Origin: Talinum fruticosum | Taxonomy: Eukaryota; Streptophyta; Magnoliopsida; Caryophyllales; Talinaceae | NCBI GenBank assembly: GCA_021018815.1 | Contig: JAITYX010000033.1 | Coordinates: 2,989,501-3,053,500, forward strand | Reading direction: 5' to 3' | DNA: 64,000 bases | Shown here: positions 34,500-46,342 of the stretch, piece after piece | Numbering within the stretch: position 1 is the first letter of the stretch | Layout of the letters: each line of letters begins with the position of its first letter | Program-made: the position numbers and the translations under genes | The notes under the pieces: model-generated | Seen by the model: the letters and a program-made list of their open reading frames with translations, nothing else | What the model was told of the DNA's origin: nothing | The model's database searches: none

Positions 34500-35744
34500 C
34501 TTCCTAAGTCTCCTCATTTGCTTGTACTTCAGACATTCGAGCTGGCTCTTGAGCTGGTTCGATCCGAGTCACTGTCTGTTCTAAGTCTGTCTTATTCGAG
34601 TTACTTTCTTCTTACTCTTCCCGAGCTCGGCTTCTACAAGATCATCTTCATCTCGACTGAGTTTCAAATATGTGAAGGGTGACTCACTTGTTTTTCCCTG
34701 ATCAATCTCATCAAACACAATGTGGATACTTTCTTCCACTTTGTTAGTTCTTTTGTTAAAAACAAGATAAGCTTTACTTGTGAGATGAGTAACCAAGAAA
34801 TATACCTTCATTTGACCTAGCATCAAACTTGGTCAAGTGATCCTTACCGTTATTGTGAATAAAGCACTTACATCCAAATGATATGAAATATGAGATGTTG
34901 GGCTGCTTTCCCTTGTAAAGCTCGTAGGGAGTTTTCTTCAAGATGGGTCCGATGAGGCATCTGTTAAGTCCGTAGTTTCTTTGTGTTGACTGCCTCGGCC
35001 CGAAATAGTAAGGTAGATCATTTTCAATCATCATCATCCTTCCTATTTCTTTAAGAGTTCGGTTCTTTCTCTCCACTATTACTGTTACGTTGAGTAGTTC
35101 TAGGTGCTAAAAAGTTGTGAGAGATACCGTTCCTATCACGTAACTCTGCAAATTCCGAGTGTCGAACTCTCTTCCATGGTCGGTTCGAATTCTTCTAATC
35201 TGTCCGAGACTCCACTTGAATTTTCCAGCAGAGCTTGCTTGAACACTTTGAAAGCTTCATTTTTGTTCTTGAGAAAACAAACGCGAGTAAATCGTGAAAT
35301 GTCATCAATAATCACAAGTACATATAATTTACTTCGAGGCTTTTCACGGAGACTTCACCATATGAATCCATATGAAGCAATTCAAGAACTTTGGACATGG
35401 AGACAGTTTTGAGAGGTGTGAAGGATGATTTGACTTGTTGCCCTTTTGTGCATGCTTCACATATTTTATCTTTCTTAAATACACATTTAGGTAAACCCCT
35501 AACTAAACCATGAGATGCAAGCTTTTTGGTAGTGTGCATGCTAACATAACCTAGTCTGCGATGTCATGTCCAAGAATCATCATGCAATGATGCTTTTAAA
35601 CAAGATAAATTCGACTTGAATCGAAAGAGGAATACTATAGGTATTATTTGACCTCTTACCCGAGAGCTTAGTCTCTTTGATAGTTGCAACAAAAATATAG
35701 CGGTTGGTCCGAGTGAATCTTACCTCTTGACCTTTGTCATATAA
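34500..35744 (-). pseudogene. pol: Copia integrase, element D
   Basis: C-terminal blocks KQPNISYFISFGCKCFIHNN near 34900, KFDARSNEGIFLGYSSH near 34830 and NKVEESIHIVFDEIDQGK near 34740. The core spans 34990-35400. The zinc domain includes SHGLVRGLPKCVFKKDKICEAC near 35470-35520. At the left it jumps straight into D's LTR fragment near 34480, so everything from RT to the polypurine tract is deleted. Frameshifts elsewhere. Confidence 0.85.
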
Positions 35745-36931
35745 CTAAGAGATGTTGAGCGGATTGTACTTTAATCTCTTGACAAGATAAACTGGGCTGA
35801 CCTGGTTGTCTCCTTTCCTAATCTTCCCAATTCCAACTATCTTGCCCTCACTTGTCATCTCAAAAGTGACTTTGCCCCCTTTAAAATCTTCTAACTCGAG
35901 AAAAGAGTCTTGAGTCTCCTGACATGTGGCATGAGCATCCACTGTCTAAGTATCAATGACATTTCATCCTTTTCGAGTTACCTGCAAGTTAGAAACACAC
36001 TAACCTTTCTCACTTCTTCTTACGAACCCAGTCACTCCCTTTATTGTGGTCCTTTTTGAGAAAGAAGACTCTTGGGAACCCAGATTTGAATAACTTTGGG
36101 TTTGGTCTAATTCCGAGTCTTCCTTTTAGAGAACTAAGTCTCGTGTCTCTTTCTTTTGAAAATCTTTTCTTGTAGAAACCGATGGAGAAGGCTTTCTCCT
36201 ATAAGCTGAGTCCGGGCTCGAGTCCTCTTTTCATTCTTATGAATGGGACCGTGCTTAACCTTCCTGAATTTCACAATTCTAGAGTCATTTTTGAAAAGAT
36301 CCGAGTAAGAATTAGATTCCTCCTCTTTGTTAAAACCAAGTCCTTCTTTTCGAAGGAGACACACTGAGAGCCTAAAATCATGTCAAGGTTTCTCCGACCT
36401 TTTGTAAATTTCAAAACAAGCTCTTGAGACTCATTGAGCTTTCTTTTCATATGCTCATTTTCTCTTCGAGTGACTCGGACTCGAGTCTCATTATTTTTAG
36501 TACTAGTCTTAAGTTCTTTTAGAGTTAGTCTCGGTTTCCCAATTCATTTTTCAAATAATTGCTCTCAAAAGTAAGAGACTCAAGTTGTTACTTGAGCCGA
36601 GAAGAATCAGAATTTGACTTTTCTTCCAAACTATAAATATATTAGCCAAATTAACTTTAGAGAATTTGAAAAAGTTTTCAATTACCTCCCGAGGACCTGT
36701 GTCCTCAATGTGTGAGTTGTTATTATCGACTAAGATTCAGCTTACGAGACTACCAGTGCCATTAGACACTTTGAGTCATCATAATCATCATCTTCTTCGA
36801 TGAGTCGTCATCACTCCATGTGGCCATCATAGCCTTCTTCTTCTTTCTGTCCTTCTTTCTTTTTGGACGAGTCCTTGACTATGTGATCTTTGCTGCAACA
36901 TTCAAAAATGCCGAGTTCTTAGTTAAAGATA
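35745..36931 (-). pseudogene. gag: Copia protease and C-terminal gag, element D
   Basis: Protease-proximal region (LEDFKGGKVTFE near 35870, then GKIVGIGKIRKGDN), the basic linker at 36134-36364, heptad-rich sequence near 36400-36650 and the zinc-knuckle region near 36880-36910. The gene continues at 54823 on the far side of element E. Confidence 0.82.
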
Positions 36932-36936
36932 ACTTT
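36932..36936. repeat. Target-site duplication of element E, left copy
   Basis: acttt, identical to 54818-54822. Confidence 0.88.
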
Positions 36937-37046
36937 TGAAGGTGTGCTCTTGGAGAGGCTAAGCCACCCTAGAGGGGGTGAATAGGATGATGATGAAATT
37001 TGCTTGAAATTTAAAATAGATATGACTATGAGGTGAGTGGGAGTCA
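36937..37046 (-). repeat. 3' LTR of element E, first segment
   Basis: From TGAAGGTGTGCTC up to the CACTA insertion. It continues at 44826; the joined LTR is 1,608 bp, against 1,604 bp for its partner at 53214-54817. Confidence 0.92.
37044..37046. repeat. 3-bp target-site duplication of the CACTA element, left copy
   Basis: tca, repeated at 44826-44828. Single at the empty site 53314-53316. Confidence 0.9.
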
Positions 37047-37375
37047 CACTACTACAAAGCTGCTTAATAGCGACGGAAATTGGTGACGGAAACAACTCCG
37101 TCGCCACATAGCGACGGAATTAGCGACGAAACCGACAAAAAATGACACATATGTCGGATATCGACGGACTTAACGACGGAATAAGGCATCCATCGCTAAT
37201 TTAGAATCGGCGATGGAACATTCCGTCGCTAAAACACTTAGCGACGGAATATTCCGTCTCTAATCCGTCTCTAGGGAGAGGCCGATATTTCGAGATGATA
37301 GAAAACCCAAAAAAAAACAATCAAATTAAATTAGTAATTAGCGATGGACTGTTCCGTCGCTAATTATTAATAAAT
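37047..37375. repeat. Left terminal inverted repeat and subterminal repeat zone of CACTA
   Basis: About a dozen CGACGG/CCGTCG-type units in both orientations, giving local hairpin potential. Known: in En/Spm, TNPA-type protein binds subterminal repeats. Binding here is inferred. Confidence 0.85.
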
Positions 37376-37419
37376 CCAGATCCGGCCTTCGGCGAGGCCG
37401 AACTTCGCGAGCAAAGAAA

Positions 37420-37720
37420 GAGAGAGAGAGTCGAGGTTCCGAGCGTTAACCCTCGTCGCCGCCGATTCACCACCCCCAACCCCCACTCCCGCCGCCGATT
37501 CGCCCCCGCCTTCACCGTCATCCCCTCCGCCAGCCGCCGCCCTTCCTCCACCGCTTGAGGAACACGAAGGCCGAAGACTTCAGCGTTCTCCTTGGTTTCT
37601 CCCAACCCGTGTCCGCCAGCTGCTGCCGCTGGGTGGAGGACGCCACCGACGCACCACTACTGCTGCCGCGCACGCTCTGTCCTTCCGCCGTCGCCGCTGG
37701 TGCCGCCCATTCTTTAAAGG
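37420..37720 (+). other. GC-rich 5' leader exon of the CACTA element
   Basis: A C-rich, CpG-rich island (repeated gccgccgattc and ctgccgc words) in an otherwise AT-rich element, ending just before aaag|gtatgg, a plausible splice donor at 37718-37722. No conserved protein domain is recognisable. It may be a non-coding first exon or a fragment captured from a host gene. Confidence 0.45.
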
Positions 37721-37734
37721 TATGGTTTTGTTGA

Positions 37735-38000
37735 TTTTTATTAGATTTATGGTTTTATAAAATTGAAATTGAAATTTATGAATATATGTAATTTATTGGA
37801 AATTAATGTTGTTTGTGAATGAATTTGAAAAGAAAAATGTGCAATTGTGTTATTTATGGAGTAAATGTTATTGAAGTTAGATTTAGGGTTTTTAAAAATA
37901 TAACTTGAAATTGATGAATATATGTAATTTGTTGGAAATTAATGTTGTTTCGAATGAATTTGAAAAGAAAAAATGTGCAATTGTGTTGGATTTGTTGGAC
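37735..38000. repeat. Two-copy tandem repeat in the putative leader intron of CACTA
   Basis: aatttatgaatatatgtaat through aaaatgtgcaattgtgtt occurs at about 37770-37850 and again at about 37905-37990, so the unit is about 135 bp. A second short repeat (gctaattaggtatgattag) lies at 38079-38165. Confidence 0.75.
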
Positions 38001-38341
38001 ATTATTGTTGAAGTTGAGGTAAATTTTTGTGATTTATATATGTGTAATTGTTTGTTGTTTATTTGTGTGAGGTTGTTTATGCTAATTAGGTATGATTATA
38101 GGTATGATTAGTTTAATTATATTTATATGAGTTTATTTATGCTAATTAGGTATGATTAGTTTAATTATGATATAAATATTTACGAGTAAAATATAGAAAT
38201 TAAAGAAATTTATGTATAACAAAAAAATATATGTTAAATGCATAATGGTTATATATAGATTATGTTCATTATAGAAAATATGTAATCATATAACATCTCC
38301 ATGTATTGGTATTATTAACTAATAATTTAATAAATTGTTAA

Positions 38342-41300
38342 ATGTCAATCGGAATATATATGGACGGGCCTACGCATCGTAGATGGATGTATCGTAGGTT
38401 ATTACCTGGTAGAGTTGGGTATAGACAAGAGTTTTTAGACGGGGTTGAGGAGTTTGATGCACATGCTAGAAGCCAATCAGAATTTTTACATAATCAACAA
38501 TATAGGTGTCTATGTCGCAAATGCGGAAATCGGAAGTATAAGGATCCCGATGAAGTTAAGTTGCACCTTTATCAATATGGTTTTCTTCCAAACTATTGGT
38601 ATTGGACTAGTCATGGAGAAATAGAACCTCATTTACATGAGGATCAAACAAAGGCTTCTAACATATTCAACGACGAAAGTGGCGCCAATCATATGAACTA
38701 CGGTGATGTAGAAACAAATATCGACCGTATGAATGATATGGTCACGAGATTCCATGATCTCAAATCAAAACTCTACAAGTGAGCCTCCAAATACCCATGC
38801 CCAAAGTTTCTTTAATATGGTTGAGGCTGCGCAACGACCTTTGTGGGTAGGAAATGAAACTCACACTAAGTTGTCCGCCACCGTTAGAATGTTGAGCATC
38901 AAGTCCGACTGCAACATGCCTCAAAATTGCTTCAATGAAATTGCTCAACTTATGAAGGAGATTTGTCCGCTCGATAACCGAGTTCCTCGTGACATTCACC
39001 ATGCAAAGAAGGTCATTAAAAATCTTGGGATGGATGTTCAAAAAATTGATTGTTGTCGACAAGGTTGCATGTTGTTCTACAAAGAGGACATTAATCTTGA
39101 ATCATGCAAGTTTTGTGGTCATGCGAGATGGAAGCGTTAAAGGGAAAGACAAGGCAAAAGTCAAAGAACTCCATTTGCAAGGATGTATTACTTGCCGTTA
39201 ATACCAAGACTTCGAGCTTGTTTGCTTCAAAAACCACAACGAGCACATGAGATGGCATTATGAGAATGTAAGAGATGATGGTGTCCTTTGTCATCCTTCG
39301 GATGGTGAAGCATGGAAACATTTTGATAGAGTTCACCCCAAATTTGCTACTGAACCTAGAAATATTAGACTTGGTTTGTGCGCGAGATGGGTTTAATCCA
39401 TTCAGCCAATTTTCAAGGTCTTATACAATCCGGCCGATCGTTGTTACGCCTTATAATCTACCACCGAGTTATGCTTGATGACGCCTTACGTGTTCTTCAT
39501 ATGTATCATACCAGGGCTGACAAATCCAAAAAATAAAATTAATGTGTACTTGCAACCTCTTATTGATGAGTTAAAAACACTATGGGAAGATGGTGTTAAA
39601 ACATATGATATTTCAAAAGGTGAGAACTTTCTCATGAAGGCTGCGTTGATATGGACCATTAATGATTTCCCGGCCTATGGTATGTTGTCTGGATGGAGTA
39701 CGCATGGTGCCATGTCATGCCCGGTATGTATGAATCAAAAAAATCATTGAAACTTAGAAATGGCCGAAAATTTTCATGGTTTGATTTCCATCGGTGGTTT
39801 TTGCTCCGAAGTCACGCGTTCGAAGGAATAGCACATCGTTTACAAAAGAAAAACCGTACATTCGGGTCCTCCTCATCGATATACGGGGAAGAAATAAAAC
39901 AATGGGTTGAAAGCTTTCCCAAAGTAATATAAGAGCAAGAAATTAACATTTCGGGGTTCAAAAAGGATCATAATTGGACAAAACAAAGCATATTTTGGGA
40001 GCTTCCATATTGGAAAGATCAATTGCTTCGCCACAACTTAGATGTGATGCACATTAAAAAGAACTTTTTGAGAATATAATTAACACTTGTTATGGATATT
40101 CCTGGTAAAACAAAGGTTGATATCAAGGCAAGAATGGATTTGGAAGAGTTGTGTGATTGTGTAGAGTTGAATTTAAAGCATGGAGTCAATGGTAAAATTC
40201 TCAAACCGAAGGCAAAATATGTGTTCACGTTGGAGCGAGAAGAGGGCAATATGTGAATGGGCAAGAGAGTTGAAAATGCCGGATGATTACTTGTTCTAAC
40301 ATTTCATACCTTGTCAACCCAAACTCCACTAAGTTCCATAGCATGAAAAGTCATGATTGTCATGTTTTCATGGAGAGTCTTCTTCCAATAGCATTTAGTG
40401 CACTCCGGACGAGGTTTTAGCGCCTCTCATTGAAATTAGTGAGTTCTTCAAGAACCTTTGCTCATCTGTTTTACGGGATGCGGAGTTAGAGCAAATGCAT
40501 CGAAATATTTCAATAACACTTTGTAAATTGGAAACAATATTTCCTCCCGGGTTCTTCGATGTGATGGAACACTTGCCTGTTCATTTGGCGGAGGAAGCAA
40601 AATTAGGTGGTCCGGTTCAATACCGGTGGATGTATCCATTTGAGAGGTTCTTTGGCCGATTGAAGAGATCCATAGGAAACAAATTGAAGCCTGAAGGGAG
40701 TATCGCTAAAAAGTACGCACGATTTGAAGAAACACATTTTGCATCTTACTATTTCGGCTATAACGTGCCTTGTATGCGCACTAGAAGTCGACGAAATGAA
40801 GATAGTGAAGTTCCATACCACAATCCTACTCTTTCGGTATTCATACCAGAAGGTGCTCCAATTGGGAAGTGCAATCCGCGTTTCCTTGATGAAAATGAAA
40901 AGACGGCTGCATATGTCCATGTTTTGCTTGAAGCTGTTCGAAGTTAAACCTTACCTTGAGTGAGTTTATCTTCTCCTATTGAACACTCGTTTCAATAAAT
41001 TTATAGTTTATTCAAAACGATGATGTCATATTAATAAAATATTTCAACTCAGCCTCTTCGAACACCAAAAACGAGCTTTGTATGGTGATGTTAGTGATGC
41101 CGCAATTAACGCAATGGTGGAAAGTGAGTTCGAAGAGTGGTTCAAAGGAGCTGTGAGTATCATATATTAATATTTATAACTCGTGCCTCAAATTTATTAG
41201 TATTGGTTGTTCAATTTTAATAAACTAAACAAACATTATGTTATTGACACAGATTCATTGTTATCAAGTATATCATGATGAAAAACATGTTTACTTGATG

Positions 41301-42057
41301 CAATTAGCTCAAGGTCCTTTAAGGAGAGTGAAAACATGGACAGCATACACGGTGAATGGAATGTTATTTCATGCCGAGGCTCGAAATGAAGGGAGGATGA
41401 CCTTAAATTGTGGTGTACTGTGTGAAAGGAACTGATGGAAGACATGTTCAAAATAATTACTACGGCATCTTGCAAGAAGTAGTTGAAGTTGAATATGTTG
41501 GTGACCCAATAAAAGGTGTGTGTTGTTTAAATGCGATTGGTTTGATCCTAGTCATCCTCGGGAACTCGGTGCCATAAATTTAGTTCGTATGTTGAAGTGC
41601 ATCGTACAAGGTGTTATCGTAAGTACGATCCTTTCATATTTGCTAGTACTGCAACTCGGGTGTATTATATGTCATATCCACAAGGGGTCCCTAAAGAAAA
41701 ATTGAATTGGTTTGTCGTAGTGGCATCAAAACCACGGTCCAAAGTTGATGACCAATATACTATTCCTCTTGCATTCCAAGAGGATAGTATCGGTACGATC
41801 CATCCTATAATAGAAACTTTGCCGGACACTTTGGTTGATAACTCAATCTCAGCGAAGAATTAGTTGATGATGTTATTTTAAATCGAGAAGATGAGATTGA
41901 GGATGTTAGTGAAGAAGAGGATGGTGAAGAAGATGAGGAAGGTGAATGGGATGATGATAACATCACCGATGACGAAGAAGAACATATCCTATTCAATAAT
42001 GCCGAAGAGGATAGTGAAGAAGACGATGATGATACGGATGATGAGGATGATGGTTAG
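38342..42057 (+). pseudogene. tnp2: TNP2-like CACTA transposase
   Basis: Catalytic transposase gene. ATG at 38342; the first 146 codons are open and form a Transpos_assoc-type domain (RRWMYRR, GVEEFDAHA, CRKCGNRK, VKLHLYQYGFLPNYWYWTSHGE). A frameshift near 38777 moves to the next frame. Transposase_21 region: LVEAAQRPLW, CPLDNRVPRDIHHAKK, then ENFLMKAALIWTINDFPAYG and LSGWSTHGAMSCPVCM near 39630-39730, and a DVMHIEKN-type block near 40040. DUF4218-like part: YRWMYPFERFFGRLKRSIGN near 40620. DUF4216-like part: VNGMLFHAEARNEGR near 41350 and CDWFDPSHPRELGAINLV near 41530. An intron fits 41149-41252. An Asp/Glu-rich tail ends at TAG 42055-42057. Several frameshifts. Confidence 0.92.
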
Positions 42058-42304
42058 TTGATGATGTTCTTTTTTTGGGTTTATTTTATATTGTATAACT
42101 TTCATTTATGTTGTAATCAAATGAATTCTTATTAATGTAATGAAGGTGAAATAAGAAGAAGTGTCATTTATTCATAGAAGAATATTTATATCTAACACTT
42201 ACATGTTTATATGTTTACTATTGTTTATATGTTGTTTTATATGGAATCACTTGAACCGTTGGATGTTTACTAATAGTGTTTTTATGTTGTTTATGTTCAG
42301 AAAA

Positions 42305-44127
42305 ATGGAGAGAGGTAGAGGCGAGGTCCAAAAGATCAGCTACTCGGGGAAGGGCTAGAAACACCACTACCGATGGGGAAGGTAATGATGTGAGCACTTC
42401 TACCCCCTCAAAACCCTCATAACCTTCAATCTCCTGTAGGTGGAGCACTATCTTCGCACTCCCCTTACAACCAAACTCCAATGGGGGGTCATTTATTCCC
42501 AACCCTTCTTTTTTCAACCCCTAAACATCCCACACATGCAAAGGCCAATGGGTGGGTCTTTCATCCCAAACTCTCCATATTCTCAGCACCCCATATGTAC
42601 TCAAAGCCATCGGCCGCTACATATGCATATCACCAATATGGTACAAATAATGTACCACGCATCCACGTTGGTGCCGAACAAAGGCCACCACAAAGGCCTA
42701 CAAATGATGGGCCTACTGATGCGAGGAACGAGTATCCTAGTCATGAATCAAGCAGTGCTAGCAGCTGAGAAAAGATTCGAATTGAGCCGGATGGTGAAGG
42801 GTAAGTATGATAATAAGTAATAAAATAAATTAAGCATAATAGTTTATTAGTAGAACTAACTATTTTATATGTTTCTTTTTTAGGTTCTTCCCAATTGACA
42901 AAGTTATGGGTACGATTTCCCACATCTTCCAAAGCAAGTATGATGGAGCTTGGCCTACATGGGGTAAAGTATCACAACGTGATCGGTGGTTTTATGAGTT
43001 TAAGGTAATGACAAATCTTTAGTTTTCTGAATTTCGAGAGAATATAATGACTTATTGTGCATGTTCGAACATTATATTATAATTTCATAACTTCAATATT
43101 TACTTTTTTATTTATGTAGAAATTTTTCACTTGGTCTCCAACCGATGAAGTCCAAATAAGAAGAAATTTTGAAAAGAAAGGAAGTGATCCATTAAAGGAC
43201 TTCATGCTAAAGGCGAGGAAAAATAAGAAGAAGCTGAAATGGTTGGGTGACAACTACTGGCGCGAGTTGCTCGAATATTGGGAAACTGCTAACTACAAGA
43301 AGTTACGTAGCGAGGCTCCGAAAAACCGCCATGATGATCAAGGGGACTTGGTTCATCGCTCCATACTTGTGGCTCAATCCCTATGACGGAGCATAAGCGG
43401 CGATTGGTACATACCCCTTTATTAATGATTACGCATGCAACTATTAACATGTTTATATTAGTAAATTGCTTCTTTACTAACTTTTTTTATTTAGATGAAG
43501 GAGCTTAAAGGAGTTCAGCACTGTACCGACCCAACTATTTTCACGTACCCACAAAACAAAAAAGGATGAATGGGTCGACCAAAAATCCAAGGCCATTTAT
43601 GTGAGTAATATTTTTCACTCTATGGTTTTCGTTAACAAGTCTGTGATATTTATATGCCTCAAATATTTATATTATATTTAGGACAAGTTTCAAAAAGAGT
43701 GTGAAGAGTTGCAAAACACTCAACCTTCTAGTGATGACCCCAACTCTTCTAAGGATCATGTCTCCACCCCTTCACAACATGAGTTGTGGGTCAAAGCCAA
43801 TGCGAACAAGAAAGGTTGCATTTATGGACTTGGATCCGAGGCTAAAAACTTCAAACCAACCATGCCCTTCAAATCACCGAAAGCTTCTACTCCGGATGAC
43901 TCGGATTTGAGAGTAACATTACATAATTTAACTTCGAGTTAAATCAATAGATTGAGCATGCTCGGGTGCTTGGGTTGGAAAATAGGCAGCTGAAAGAAAA
44001 GGTCGACGATTACTGCCGAGCCAATAGCACTTATGAATGAATTTCTACGAGTCTCAGCAAGCATCCGGAACTCACCGTCGACCGAGTACAACCACAAGAG
44101 GAAGATGAAGAGGAAGAAGAAGAGTGA
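42305..44127 (+). pseudogene. Transposase_24 / TNPA-like gene of the CACTA element
   Basis: Second CACTA gene, likely a DNA-binding accessory protein. It starts at the ATG at 42305 with a Pro/His/Tyr-rich N-terminal part in shifted frames. The conserved core is split by introns: GT at about 42800 to AG at 42883, and about 43003 to 43119. Core blocks are IDKVMGTISHIFQSKYDG, WPTWGKVSQRDRWFYEFK, FFTWSP, RRNFEKKGSDPLKDFM and KWLGDNYWRELLEYWETANY near 43230-43290. A further exon at 43680-43940 holds KFQKECEELQN and KGCIYGLGSEAKNF. The C-terminus is heptad-like then Glu-rich, ending near 44127. Frameshifts are few, so this is the less decayed of the two genes. Confidence 0.85.
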
Positions 44128-44454
44128 GGACCATGAATGCATTGTCAACTTTTGTGTATATTGGTGATCATCACTTTGCGAACTTGTTTGGATGTGTTTA
44201 AGGTTTCTTGTGAACTTTTGTTTGCCTGTTTTATTGAACTTTTGAATTTGTTTTAATATGTTTTGGTTGTTCATGATTTTGAACATGTAAGTTGGATTTG
44301 TATATCCAACTTTGATGAGTTATTTATGGCCGGCATATGTAAATGCCAAATGTAAGTGTCACATATGTGAATGTTGGATTTGTATATCCATTCACAATTT
44401 TTGTACTAGGGTAAAGAATAATTAGAAAATTGTATTTTGGATTTTTGATGGATC
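44128..44454. other. 3' non-coding part of the CACTA element
   Basis: T-rich stretch (repeats of tgaacttttg and aatgttggatttgtatatcca) with no supported ORF; likely the 3' UTR of the TNPA-like gene. Confidence 0.5.
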
Positions 44455-44825
44455 ATCGACGGAACGGCGACGATCGACCATAAATCGGCGACGTAATTCG
44501 AGCAACGGAAATACAACCATTTTCGTCGCTGAGTGGCATCGGCTACGAAAGAAATTCCGTCACTGGTCCTTCGCTATTTAGCGACGGATCGGCGACGGAC
44601 GAAACATTCCGTCGCTGAATTCACGCAGAGACGGAATCTTCTTCGTCGCTAATCCGTCACTAAAAAGCAACGGAATCGAAAATATCCGTCGCTAAAATTT
44701 AGCGACCCATCTTTTAGCTACGGAAAAATTTCGTCGCTAGTTCCGTTGCTAATTACGGAATTCCGTCGATAATGACCGATATTCCGTCGCTATTTCCGTC
44801 GTAAATTATCATTTTTCTAATAGTG
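44455..44825. repeat. Right subterminal repeat zone and terminal inverted repeat of CACTA
   Basis: Dense cgacgg/ccgtcgct units in both orientations, ending in TTTTTCTAATAGTG. It mirrors the left zone. Confidence 0.88.
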
Positions 44826-46326
44826 TCAAGGATGAACTTAGAAAAGCACTAACTTAGAGTTCGAGTAAAGAATGAAGAAACAGATTAAACATAACTTTAA
44901 AACTATCTAAGTCTACAATGCACTCGGAAAAGTGATAACTAAGAAAGTACGTGGAAACCCTCCTAGGGCGAAAACCACGGACCGTGCTAATCCAAGCACG
45001 AAGTCAAATCCACTATTTTTAGTCCACAAAATACGATAGGCTGATTCACCCCGAGTTACTCCCTTAGACAACTTCTTACAAGTTTTTCCTAGACTCGAAA
45101 CTCCCTTATCTAATCTAATACTTCCTAGTCGAGATAACCCTTACGAGTTAGGGACAACCGATCCGACTTAACCCTTACGGCTTAGTCAAGGGACCTTACT
45201 TAGAAATTAAGAAAGAGAGTGTTTGTAACTAAGTACAAGACCTTACAACTCGGAGAAATATTAAATACGGAATTGGAGTTGTAAGTAGAACATTAAGAAT
45301 GAATACAATGAATTTCGCTCAAGTATGTGTATTAACAATTGGTTCGAGCAATCTTCATGTCTTCAAAGTTGGCTTCTATTTATAGATAACCAAGCAGCTT
45401 AGCCGTTGTTTCCATTTTCCGACTGGAAGTCCTTTGTGACCGTTATAATGGATTTTACGAGTCACTCGGAAAATATCCGTTGTGATATGAGCGTTGGGCA
45501 ACGACTCTTAACTCCTTTAGAAGTCCCAAAACCACTAGTGGTGTCTTTAAAAGTAAGGTGGAAACCACCGTTGAGCTTAGTGTTACAAATTTCCAGTTTC
45601 GGAAACATATAACCACGACACGGTGTGCGGGGCTAGCTCGAAGGTGGAAAAAGCATTGTCTGGCTGGTGATTTGACGTTTTGAAGGCGGTTACTTTTGCA
45701 ATTCAAAAATAGGATAGCCTCATTTGAATAACCTACAAAAGTAAATCAATTTAGTTCTTAAAGTACAAAATACTTTGGTCTAAGATTAGACACGAGATGA
45801 TAACATAATTAAGATAATTAAGTGACTAATTATCCGAGTCGGAAAAAGAATGGAATTTTACGAGTCTAATATCTATGATACTCAAATTGCATCTTAGTCG
45901 GTCTAGAAGATAATTAAGTCATAAGGAGAATATCAAAGTAAACAAACTTGATGTAGACTAAACAAAGGTCAAACAAAATATGCTTGACTTAGAATAGTAA
46001 ATTGACAATGTAATTCCTGGAACACGAAGTCGGACCCGAGTTTATGCGCGTGAAAGAAAGTGTTTGAACATGCGATATACCTGAGTGTTGAGTGACTCGG
46101 AACCGAGTGTGAAATGGCATGTAGAAGTATGCTTTCTCAATCGGTCGGAATCAAGCGTAAACATATACGGTAGTTTCTATAACACCGAGGGAAAATGCTA
46201 TATCACTCGAGAAAAGTTTCTAAGGCACATGGAATGACTTGAAATCAAAACCCTATAAGAGATGAAGTCTTATACCTGATTCCTTGATGGAACTCAAAAA
46301 GTGTAAGTATAAAGTCCGAGTCTTCA
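44826..46326 (-). repeat. 3' LTR of element E, second segment
   Basis: Starts with the second TSD copy (tca, 44826-44828) and runs to CCGAGTCTTCA. TATA box at 45376-45385 (minus strand). Confidence 0.92.
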
Positions 46327-46342
46327 ATATCCCCCTTTTTAT
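46327..46342 (-). promoter_or_regulatory. Polypurine tract of element E
   Basis: The minus strand reads CATAAAAAGGGGGATAT before the 3' LTR, slightly altered from the C and A versions. Confidence 0.75.

Larger units (their letters stand above)
37047..44825 (+). mobile_element. CACTA (En/Spm) DNA transposon, 7,779 bp
   Basis: The left end is CACTACTACAAA and the right end is ...TTTTTCTAATAGTG, the inverted CACTA terminus. A 3-bp TSD flanks it. Both subterminal zones are packed with short units of the form TAGCGACGGAAT or TTCCGTCGCTA. It carries two genes on the plus strand, a TNP2-like transposase and a Transposase_24/TNPA-like gene. Both are frameshifted, so the copy is not autonomous. Confidence 0.95.

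Noticed and set aside
37070..37375. TAGCGACGG/CCGTCGCTA units as a CRISPR array or stand-alone MITE
   Set aside because: They are the subterminal repeats of the CACTA element, matched at the other end (44455-44825).
37360..37605. 81-codon minus-strand ORF in the GC-rich CACTA leader
   Set aside because: Open only because of GC-rich composition; no domain, and antisense to the transposase gene.
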